64,000 bases of DNA from Pectinophora gossypiella (lineage: Eukaryota; Arthropoda; Insecta; Lepidoptera; Gelechiidae): NCBI RefSeq assembly GCF_024362695.1, contig NC_065433.1, positions 2,015,613-2,079,612 on the forward strand, written 5' to 3'. Position 1 is the stretch's first letter, and the number at the start of each line of letters is the position of its first letter. The notes beneath the pieces are model-generated. The model saw only the letters and a program-made list of their open reading frames with translations, was not told where the DNA came from and ran no database searches. Position numbers and translations under genes: made by a program. Shown here one piece after another: positions 24,601-36,600 of this stretch.

Positions 24601-27600
24601 TCCCCTCAATCAACCGGAGGGGGTATGGAGCATACTCCACCACGCTGCTCCAATGCGGGTTGGTGGAGGTGATTTTACGGCTAATAGCCGGGACCAACGG
24701 CTTAACGTGCCCTCCGAAGCACGGAATCATCTTACTTTTCCGGACAATCAGGTGATTCAAGCCTGAAAAGTCCTTACCAAACAAAGGACAGTCTCACAAA
24801 GTGATTTCGACAACAGATAACAGATATATGCATCTTTTATCTTTGTTTTTGGGTGTAAATAACGGCCCTTTTTATTACACCGAGGTACAATTACAACCAC
24901 CCATTATTATTCTGATCATTAAAGAGAAGCAATATAGGTAGCAACATCATTCTATACATAATGTGATCCAAATATCAAACAACAATTAGTTTTATATCAT
25001 GCTTCTGCCATTACATTACATTTTTGAATAATTATGTACCCCAGCAATGAGAAAACAGGTAATTATCACGTTAAAAGTGAACAACGCTATCTATCGTGTG
25101 TTTGGGGAACGTCGATTGGAAAGTCCTTCATTTCACACCTAGTGCTTAGTACTAGAGTACTCACGATGTTTTCCTTCACCGCTGAGCACTTGATAATCAT
25201 CATCATCATCATCATCATCAGCCCATTAACGTCCCCACTGCTGGAGCACGGGCCTTCCCTATGGATGGATAGAGAGATCGGGCCTTAAACCATCACGCGG
25301 GCCCAGTGCGGATTGATGGTTATTAACGACTGCTAATGCAGCCGGGACCAACGGCTTAACGTGCCTTCCGAAGCACGGAGGAGCTCGAAATGAAAACTTT
25401 TTTTTGTGGTCACCCATCCTATGACCGGCCTTTGCGAAAGTTGCTTTACTTCAACAATCGCAAACCGAGCGCGTTAACCGCTGCGCCACCGAGCTCCTCG
25501 ACTTGATAATCATGATGATCCAAATATGAACTCGAAAACAAAAAAAGAATTAAAACTTATGAATATAGCCTACTATAAAGAATTACGATTCCACTTCAGA
25601 ATGAAGGGTACCTACGCTGATAAGTTTAATTTCGTAATTGTTTATTTGAAGTTCAACAACCCCCGTGAACACTTTCGAAATCGGGCGATGATGTTCGAAA
25701 ATGAACGAAAGCGATGTAAATGAACGAAAGTCCTGAAACGCGCTAACGAAGTTTTCCCATTTAGAGGTAATATACCGAGTGTACGGTACTAGGTGCACCG
25801 AACTTAAATATTTGTTGGATTGTAGCACTGTTGTGGGTCCACTAATGCACTACTTTAATAACACGCACTAATTGTTACTGATAATTAATATTTATTATAA
25901 TTAAATGAGGAGCACAATGTCGTTGTTGTAATGGTTCGTAGCAGAGAGAGAGACACAATTATTGCCATATTAAAATAATATAAAAAAGTAAATTTGTTGG
26001 GTTGCCAACACCGAGGACGATGTTTTCATCTCGAACTTCTTTGCGTTTATCATCTGTTGGTTGCTTTAGCCTGTTCAGCCTCATTTTATCCGGAGCTTGA
26101 GCTATTTTCTGAGCATGCGCATTTCGACTCTTGTCGGCTACTTTCACTTCCACTGAGTCCCTCGCCACCTCTTTTATGTTAATAAATAGAGATTTAATAC
26201 TCCTTATGTTATATTGCGTGGTACCACTGATCACTTTTTATAAGAGTCAGTATTTTTTGGTTGTTTGTTTAGTTAGAAGTTCAACAAAATCATCAAGATA
26301 ATTCCCTTTAATCCATGTTAACTGACTTTTGGTAACCAGATACGAACATGGATTTACGAACGTGAATTGAAGGGATAATACTCGAGAATCACCAACAAAA
26401 AGCTAACAAACAACCTCTTCATTCATAAGCAAATGCACAGCAACATGCAAGAGTGTTGTTAGTATCGTAAACAAACACCTCTGCATGTTTCTGCGAACCT
26501 GGTACCGCGACGTGTTTGCTCCACGTTGCCTGTACATTTGTGTCCGATGTTGCCAACGCAGAGCTCAGTGCGCATGCGTGCTACAAGTTCCTTTCACGTG
26601 CTTCATTCACTCGAGTTAACCATAAGCTTTATTCAATAACCTGCCTTAAATCTTGTGCAATAACGGGGAAAATACCAGGGTTAGGGGATGAGGGAGTAAA
26701 AGTAACGGGAGTGACCGAAAGATACCCCTAACGGAAAGCAATAACGGTGAATTTAGATTGTTATGAACAATGCAGCGTAAACTGAAAATTATTCTCACTC
26801 ACTCGGGCGGCTTTTCTCGTACAGCCTCGAACAGCTCCTGCGAATCCTGACAACCTGGTATTAGTGCGGATGTTTTCGCGTTTCAGGCCGTCTTCGTGAA
26901 TTCACGCAATTGCACGATTACACCGTTTTGCCTGTAAAATAATAAACTAAAAATTCCAAAAAACCTGTTAAAATCATAATAGTTTTTAATTCTTAATTTA
27001 AATGTGGTACTTAATGTGTAACCATGTTTTTTAATTATATTATGGAAGTATGAAAGGCACGCAATATCTAACTAATATCTTTATATTTAGTTAACTTAAA
27101 ATTCAATAATTATAGAAATAAATAAATAAATACGAATATGAGGTCATGACTATAATTACTAATTGGGGTAGTCAGAAGTAAAGCATCGCGTGACGAGCTA
27201 AGTACCTGCGTCATAGAGCTTTTTAATAGACTGTTTTTTTCTTTTTATTATATTTTTACATAACATAACATAAACATAAATAGCCTATATACGTCCCACT
27301 GCTGGGCACAGCCCAGGTAGCACAAAATTGCTGCATAAGCGCTGAACAAGTGCTGGTTAAGAATATCAATGCTGTATGACGGTATTTAAATTGGCTGTAT
27401 TAAAGCTGAAAAAGCGCTTTTTCAGCCAAAAAGGGCCCCAAATTAACCAGCCTTTGGTATTATAATGGCTGAAAATAGGCTGTGGTTTACGTTAATAAAG
27501 GCTTAATTAAAGCTGCAATAAACACTTTCGAAACGTTTCAATATGTTTAAGATTACCATATCCAGCGCTTGCGCAGCTTTTGACGTACCCGGTATCCAGT

Positions 27601-30600
27601 TGAAACGTTTTTTTCAGCTTTCCATATAAAAATATTTAATATTTTTAAATTTTTAACGACAGAAGAATAAGTTTCTATTCAACAGCGACAGGGCATCCAT
27701 TTTTAATTAAAATATTACTGCTTCGAGTTACGGTAACTTGAACCAGTGATTATTATAATAAGTTCAGATTGCGAGTGCAACTTTATCGTGTAGTATATAC
27801 TAATTTATAACTAATAATTGATGCGCCCTTAGAATTATTTAATTATATTGAAAGAAATGTGTAGATAAGTTTCGAGTGAAAAAGCTTTTGGTAAAATTTT
27901 ACTTGTAATCATATATAATACCCTTTTATGAACGTACTTTAAGTTAAAACATAGTTATTATGTGAAATAAATGTGTAGTTTTGAAGAATTTAGGATTTAA
28001 AATTTGATACAAACTGTATTTTTGAGGTTAGTTATGGCGTCCATAAGGTTTCAGCTTAAGTCGTTGAAAAAATATCTTGTGATTCTATTTGCTGAAAAGA
28101 ATACCAATAATCAGCCACAGGCTGCTTATGTTCTGCATAAGATACTTTCAATTACACTTTTAGTTTTTACAAGGTTTTGGGGTACGCAGTTCTAATGACT
28201 AATGAGGTATATCGTATTTCAGCAACTACTTTATGCAGCATATTAGGGCTCCTTTGGCAAATAATAAAAACCGTTAAACCGGTATTATCTATCTATATAT
28301 AAAATCCTTTGTTCTGAATGGCGGATCACAGCCCAAACCTGAGTCATCAAGAGCAACAAGTTCCATAAGGGTTTGCCGAAATGTGATAATCTTTATAAAA
28401 GTACGCATAAATGACACTACGTTTCTACAAGAATTATAAGCCACTTGTAAAATTAAGGTTCATCATATCCATCTTAGGACTTCGTATCAACAGTGGCTGC
28501 AAGTTGTCTTTGATTACTTGTGGCTCTGCCCACCCCATTTGGGATTACGGGCGTGAGTTTATGTATGTATGTATGTATGTTGTAAAATTACACAAAACAG
28601 CTTTGCAATCCAAGCTGTTAAAATATACGACTCGATATACTTTTACAGCTTCAGGAGTAATTAAATTATACTTTAACGTATTTTAAGCAGCTGCAGGCTG
28701 TTTAAAGTATTTATTTTACAGCTTTAACCAGAAGTCTGTTTATTGGTTTCAAAATAGACCACAAGTAGTGTAAAAGCTTGATAAAAGATGCCTTCACCAG
28801 CTTTAAGCGTTAGAACACCACTGGGCCGTACCATTAACCAGCTGCCGTTATAAAAGAATATTTTTCAGCCATTCAACAGCAAAAAACGTTATAAAACACT
28901 AACTATGAACTCGTATGCAGTCCACAGCTTAATTACGTATTTTAGATGTACCTTTTACCAACCATTGATTAACTAACTTATTTCAAAGTTTCATAACAGC
29001 CTATGGAAGCTAAAAAAAACCATTAAACATCTTATATAACACTTTTACACTTAAATAAGAGGAAGGTTCGACATTTAATCAGCCAGTGTGCTACCTGGGA
29101 GGCCTCCTCTCAATCAACCGGAGAGGGTATGGAGCATACTCCACCACGCTGCTCCATTGCGGGTTGGTGGAGGTGTTTTACGGCTAATAGCCGGGACCAA
29201 CGGCTTAACGTGCCCTCCGAAGCACGGAATCAACTTACTTTTTCGGACAATCAACTGATTCAAGCATGAAAAGTCCTTACCAAACAAAGGACAGTCTCAC
29301 AAAGTGATTTCGACAATGTCCCTATCGGGAATCGAACCCGGACCTCCAGATCGTGAGCCTAACGCTCTTACCACTAGTCCACGGAGGCTGTATATGTTAT
29401 ATTTGTGAAATATTTGTATATATATGTTATGTTTGTGTGTGTTTGTATATGTTATATATGTGTGATATTTTTACATATTTTTTTATATAAAAAATGAGAA
29501 TGAATGAAGTGAATGATGATGAATGAGATGATGGGAGAAATGGGACAAGGGCAGAGAGACCTTTGCCCTGTAGTGAGACATCGAGGCCTATTAATAATAT
29601 TTTTTTATATGTATAGCGGCCTATCTGCAAAATGAAATTATGCTCACCTTATAGAATCGCGTTATATTACTTGTTTTTACGTCTTGTGCATTTGAATGCA
29701 CCTTGTTATCGTTCTATACGATCCGGATTGATTTGTCAATCGTAACATAATTGTACATACATCAATGCGTCAGTTGTGTCGTATGTCGTATTGATTGGGA
29801 TGTGTGTGTGTGTACATAAATAATGAATAACTCTCCTGGTGTTTCTATGATCCTAGTACTGCTACAGAGTGAAATCGCATTCAGTTTTGTACACGTACTC
29901 GTGAGTTCTAGTCATTTAAATGAAACACAACCTTAACGAGTAAATAAGTAATCTGCGGGTTTAGCACCGTAAGCGCGCTACTCTTTCTGGCCTCAACATA
30001 CGTTACCCGTCACTCTCTCACAGTACTGCACAGAAAGAGACAGATGATTTTTTTACGGATTCCTAAGGCAGGTTCCCAAACAGGCTCCGCCTAGTTTGGG
30101 TACCTCCGTTCATTTGGTTATATTTTTAATATGAGTACCCATCCTACTATATGTGCCTCATTATTTATTCGTAGGCCTCATTGTAATGTTTTCTGATAAT
30201 AAAAACATTTTTCATTTCATTTCATCTGTCGCGGCTCAGACTTAAAGTGCAAGTGCGACACTGTTCCCCAAACGATGGAACATCTTACATCGTGTCCTGC
30301 GTGCCCGAACACCTGCACGCAGGAGGATCTGATGAGCGCTGCAGATAGCGCCATACTTGTTGCCAAGTTTTGGGCCGATACTATTTAGTTTGCCTTTAAA
30401 AATAATTTTAAACAATAAATGCTGCAATCTAAATAATCTGCTTGTTAAAAAGTCCTTTTCTCACAAAACAATAACAGATTACTGTTTTGAAATGCAAAAG
30501 GGCAGGCAAATACTCTACTGTGGTGGTGTTTGCGAGGGACGTTCCCAGTCCAACACAATGAATGACCATTCTGTCACATCGAAACACGAGGGGACAATAT

Positions 30601-33600
30601 TATAGCCACTGCATAAAACCGGCACAGTGCATGCCAGCTTACCAAGTAGAGACGGTCCGCCCATCTGACAAACATCGTCATCGGTATATATATCTCTAAT
30701 TGAGAAAACTTCGATATCGCGTTTCAGGACTTTCGTTTAAATGCAGTTTCCTGAGCGTCTTAAATACTCAAAACTGGGCTTTCTGCTTACTTTTATATCT
30801 TATACTCAAAGTGGAAACACAACAATTATATAACAATTATATTGCATTTTCAATTTATTTTTATAAATAGAATGCGCCTCGTGGCTCCGAAGAGAAACAA
30901 ACAAATCACATTCATGTGACTGTGACTGCACTTGTTGCGTTGCCGTTGGTTGCATCGTACATAGTTTAAGCTGATAACCTGAGATGGCGCGCCGCTATGC
31001 TGTTCATTAACTCACGGCAGAGGGCAATACTCAAAAGGGTTCGTATCCAAGTTAACATACATAAACATAAACATAAATAGCCTATATACGTCCCACTGCT
31101 GGGCACAGGCCTCCTCTCAATCAACCGGAGGGGGTATGGAGCATACTCCACCACGCTGCTCCACTGCGGGTTGGTGGAGGTTTTTTTTTACGGGCAAGTT
31201 AACATATAAAATTTAAATTACAATTTCACAGTTTGAGTATTAAAAATATAACACATCGAAAAGATAAATGCAGCAGTGAAATCGCAATATATTCTGTAAC
31301 TCGTGTATCTTTTGACATATTTTGTTACTTTATTTTTTTATTATATTAACACAAAATATAACAACAATATAAATATTACATATAGAAATATCTTCAACAA
31401 GTGCTCGGTCTGAGATTAGATTTGATGAGATTTAGGACTTACCTAAAGCCAAAACTTTGTCGTATTTACCTTCATCTTTTTTTTAGTCCAAAAGTAATAT
31501 TTGGAACCGATCTTTCAAAAACACATTTACTCACGAAACAACAATAGATTGTTGTGAAAATGCAAAAGGGCAGGCAAATACTCTACTGTGGTGGTGTTTG
31601 CGAGGGGCTTTACAGTCCCACGCAATGGTTGACCAATCCGTCACATCGAAACATGGGACAGAGAATTTCATCTCTGTCAATATTAGTCACTGTATCAAAC
31701 CGGCACAGTGCAGGCCAGCTTACCAAGTAGAGACGGTCCGCCCCTCAGACGAACATCGTCCTCGGTATATATACTTCCAACCTGGGAAAACTTCGATATC
31801 GCGTTTAAGGACTTTTGTTAAACCGCAGCTTCCTAATCGTCTTAAATACTCAAAACCGGGCTTTCTATATAGAAAACTGTATTAAACGCTTCTTGGTTAT
31901 GTAATGAGACGGATTCACGGGGCCTTTTTTTAGTAATAATTTGAAATGCAGTATTCGTAATTGCAAGTGTAATTTCCGTGAGCAGGAAGAGTGCGGCGGC
32001 TCCCCGTTCACCCGGCGCGGAGCACCCTCTCCGCGGGGCGGCGGGGGTGGGGCTTAGCCTGACAACGCAGGCTCGCAAAACAGAATCACCCACATCACAC
32101 ACACAGCACCCGACATGAACTCCCAACTGATTTCACAAGACATTTAACAAATAATTTTAACAGATATGAATTTATTTTCTTTACTTCTTTTAAATAGGTA
32201 GTAGTATTAATTTTATCCAGATAATTAATGCGCTGATTTTCCTTTCTATTGAACGTAAAGCTCAAGTTTTCCTTTTTGTCGGCATGCTTGAAGTGTTTTT
32301 ATGTCAAAGTCGAACCCGATTTATTTACCGGCAATCAAAAATAATTTTCCGTCTCTTTAATTTACTAGGTGTATTATACGGGGTGTTAGTGATATCGTAA
32401 CGAATACTGAGGGGGATGATTCAGACCATGATTCTGAGTTCATATCAAGTGGAATTTTCCGTCGCAAAATTCATGATTTTTTTTAGTTTTTAAAATTATT
32501 TTAAATTCTATACTTTTGCGATGAAAAATTCCACTTGATATTAACTCAGAATAATTAGCTGAATCATCCCCATCAGTATTCGTTACGATGTCACTTACAC
32601 CCCGCACAAGTACATATTGTAGCCATACAAGTAGGTATGGGCGTTAGTTACACCGTAACGAATACTGAGGGGGATGATTCAGACCATGATTCTGAGTTGA
32701 AATCAAGTGGAATTTTCAGTCGGAAAATTCATGAAATTTTTTGGATTTTTATTAAGTTATTTTCTGTTCCATACTTTTGCGACGGAAAATTCCACTTGAT
32801 ATCATCTCGGAATCATGGTCTCAATCATCGCTCAAAGTTTTCGTTACGATGTCACTAACACCCTGTATATATTATTATACTATAGCCCTCGTCACATAGC
32901 CACGTTTTCTAGGAAAACATAACATAAACTGCCTATATAAGTCCCACTGCTGGGCACAGGCCTCCCCTCAATCAACCGGAGGGGGTATGGAGCATACTCC
33001 ACCACGCTGCTCCACTGCGGGTTGGCGGAGGTGTTTCTACGGCTAATAGCCGGGACCAACGGCTTAACGTGCCCTCCGAAGCACGGAATCATCTTACTTT
33101 TTCGGACAATCAGGTGATTCAAGCCTGAAAAGTCCTTACCAAACAAAGGACAGTCTCACAAAGTGATTTCGACAATGTCCCCATCGGGAATCGAACCCGG
33201 ACCTCCAGATCGTGAGCCTAACGCTCTAACCACTAGACCATGGAGGCTGTATATGTTATATTTGTGAAATATTTGTATATATATGTTATGTTTGTGTGTG
33301 TTTGTATATGTTATATATGTGTGATATTTTTACATATTTTTTTTATATAAAAAATGAGAATGAATGAAGTGAATGATGATGAATGAGATGATGGGAGAAA
33401 TGGAACAAGGGCAGAGAGACCTTTGCCCTGTAGTGAGACATCGAGGCCTATTAATAATATTTTTTTTATATGTATAGCGGCCTAGGCGGAGGAAAACATC
33501 AGCTGTACTAAATCCAAATTCCATATATGCCCCATGTTGGGCGCCAATGATATATTTCATTAATACTATTTATATGAAGTAAAAGTCAAGTAAGAATTAA

Positions 33601-36600
33601 GCAGGTAGTTATTGTAAGATTTAAAGCTCGTTTTATTTTCGATTGTGACTTCGTCACACTATAAAGCAAAAAATAAAGGTTAGTAAAATTGGCGCCCAGC
33701 GTGGGGCATCTGTGGTAGTTGAAAAAATAATATATTAAAAACAGAGGCTTCGATCTCAGAGCCTCCTTTTATTTTAAATTCATTAGAAAACCAGGCTTCA
33801 TTATTGAAAACTAAGAAAAAATGGGATTTGAAAGTGGTAAGATTTTGTTTGGCTAAAGAATCATATACTTGCGCGCGTTCTTTACTATCCTTCCTAAAAG
33901 TGTTCAGGCAGTAGCGTCGGGCCGCCTGTGGCCCTGCTATGCCGCGCATTGCGAAACTATAACAACTGGGTCGTGTACTAGGTTCAAGATAAATTATAAA
34001 ATAAAGACAGGTCTAAAAGTAACGAAAATAATTTCTTTTCTATTTAACTTTTATGAATAGTCAAGAAAAACGTAATAATAAGTCCGATATTTTGTCACGT
34101 TTTTCTATGACGTCACAGTGCGCTTTTTCATACAAATTCCATAGTAATTTCATGTTTTGACGTTTAGTAAAAAGTAACTGATTTGACTAGTTGGAAACTA
34201 GCCTACTATATGTTTGAGTTTTAGGCACATCCTGGTAGGTAAAATCGATGTTCTTGGTGATTTATTCTCCTTCATTCAGCGCTTATCGCTTAAAATATTC
34301 TTCCTCTCAGACGACGCCGTGAGCCGAGGTTGGCGCCCAACTGTTCACCCTCAGCCCTGTTGTCTTAAATTTTGTACCGGGTGAGAGCCGTCAGCGCTCC
34401 CCATTTGTCCGGGCAAGTAGTTAATTCAAATTCTAATTCAAATAATGTATTTCAGAAAATATAAATTCCATAGTTGTTAGTAATATGACTTATTCTATGT
34501 TAGTATCATTAAATTATGCGAATAGTAATGGTTAATGTCATCTGCGGCAAATCTACAATAAATCACGTCAAAAAAAGGTGATTTAATTGTTACGTAGTAA
34601 TCATTAAGTAATTATTTATCGCGACGCGCGCTCTGTGTCTGCGACTGGTGGCTTGTATCCGATAGAAATTACGGGTGTGAATTGTTTGTGCCCGTTTTAA
34701 ATTCTAGCAAGTGTACTACGAAAATTTTTCAAACTGTTGAATGAAAATCGTAGGCACTCCTAGCATTGCTGCTCCCCGGATCCCCATCGCTGCTCCACCG
34801 CCCACGCTCCACGTCCCAGACACGTTCACTCCATTCATGCAAATCGTACTTCCTCCCACATTCCCCAGGGCTGTGGAATTTTATTTTTGCCTAATTTACT
34901 ATCGTACGGCGAATATTCGGTCCAAACAAATATGATATACTCTTAACATTATAGTATGCATTAAAGTTACTAATTTGATGGTTATCGTTTGGTTTAAAAC
35001 AAAGTCGCGGGCAGAATTACTTACTTCTGTTTTATTTTGATATAATGAGATCAATTTAAGTAATTTTGAGTAATTTGAGCTTGTGTGTGTCTGTGTGTGC
35101 GAAAGATATAAGTAAAAAATATAAGTTCAAAAACAAAAACCCGACTACGAATTTCAGAGTAATAAAGAGAAATACCTATTTTTCGTTTCATACATATTAG
35201 AGCGTCATTTTTCCGTAGTCGAATTTTAATTTTTAAACTTATTTTTATTTATGTTAATTGAGGGTCTTATTTATTAAGATAAGATGCTTCCGATACGTGC
35301 AAATAGTTAATTATAATGACATAACAATACAGCTAAGAAATAGCTTACTGAGTTTTCTGTTATAAATTAGAATACTTAAATGCTCAGCCCTAGGCAATAA
35401 CGGCACATCGTAATAAGTGTTGCGTAGTATATCAAATATACATTGCTTAGTGTGAGTGCAATAATGAATAGAAAAATATGAATTGTATTGAGTGAAACAG
35501 ATATGTTTTATTTCGCTCTAACACTACAGATTTGAGTAACCGGCTGCTACGTCATAAATCATAACTTCTAACGTCTTCTGCGTTCCTAGGGGTAGCCCGT
35601 ATTTTCAAGCCCACGCACGCTGCAACTTGCCAATATTCAGTGTAACGAATTGTGACCACTCCAACATAATGGACCAATTTTATATGGGTGAAGCTCATAT
35701 GCCCGTATATTAGGATTTTGTATTAAAAGTGGATGCAAGTTGTGATCTGATAACTTATCGCTGTGTCCATTAGGCGTGATTTTGTGTATAAATATCACTA
35801 CGATGACGATCGACAGGGGGAAGACCAACATAGGGGGAGACCGACATAGGGTGGAGACCGACATAGGGAGAAGAACGACGTAGGGATAGAAGTCCGTAGG
35901 TTAGATGGTTAAAAATTAACCGAATATTTTAATTTGGTAATTAAAATTTAAAATTAAAATTTAATTATACTCGTGTTTATATTCGTTATTATATTCGTTA
36001 TTAAATTTTGGAGTCTATATTTATTTGTAATTGACATGCGCAGTTAAAAAAATTGGTTGCCGCGGTATGTAACTTATTAAACTAAATTTGTCCCTGGACA
36101 TACTATGTCTTCTTCGGTACTCCTGACAAAGTGTACGTATGCAAAATTTCATCATAATTAGTTGAGTAGTTAAGGCGTGAATGCATTACAGACCAACTCT
36201 AACATCCCTAACGATTTTCCAGTAGCGAGCGCGAAGAAGCCCATCTTCCTGCTGCAGGCGACGCTGATGATCCCCAACGTGTGCGTGAACCCAACCCTGG
36301 AAGAAATTCAAGAGGTGCTGGTGGTAGCCGGAAAGCTCATCTCCGGACTCGCCAAGGGCGTGGCGCAGTGGAGCGGTGGCAAGACTACCTCCCGGGTATA
36401 CTGCACAGATTAGCACACTATACACTTTCTCTATAATCTCTATTATTCGTGTATAAAATGCATCCCTGGGAATGTTTTGTGCTCCTGATGGATGAGTTTT
36501 CGGAGCACTGGGAGACATTTATTGGTGTGAAGCTACTGAATCGCCTTGTTAAATAGATTGTCATCAATAGCCTTTCTTAGGGTGATATAAATAAACTAAT

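Larger units (their letters stand above)
27265..29388 (-). mobile_element. SINE family 3 split by a 1.79-kb transposon
   Basis: The SINE tail is at 27,265-27,311 and the rest, including a tRNA-like head with box B GGAATCGAACCCGGACCTCC (reverse), is at 29,100-29,388. Joining the two flanks gives the uninterrupted sequence seen at 32,917-33,247. Confidence 0.85.
19461..36222 (+). other. Dynein intron c-d (about 16.8 kb)
   Basis: This is the longest bounded intron. It holds at least six CpG-rich module sites between 19.98 and 26.93 kb, a fold-back (20,147-20,380), SINEs, a Jockey-like LINE 3' end (23,280-24,000) and a 1.79-kb DNA transposon (27,312-29,099). It also has a direct repeat pair (30,460-30,785 and 31,530-31,868) and a dimeric fold-back (32,380-32,870). 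34,860-35,800 and 35,890-36,120 show only AT-rich sequence, apart from a short GGGAGACCGACATAG minisatellite at 35,810-35,890. Confidence 0.6.
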
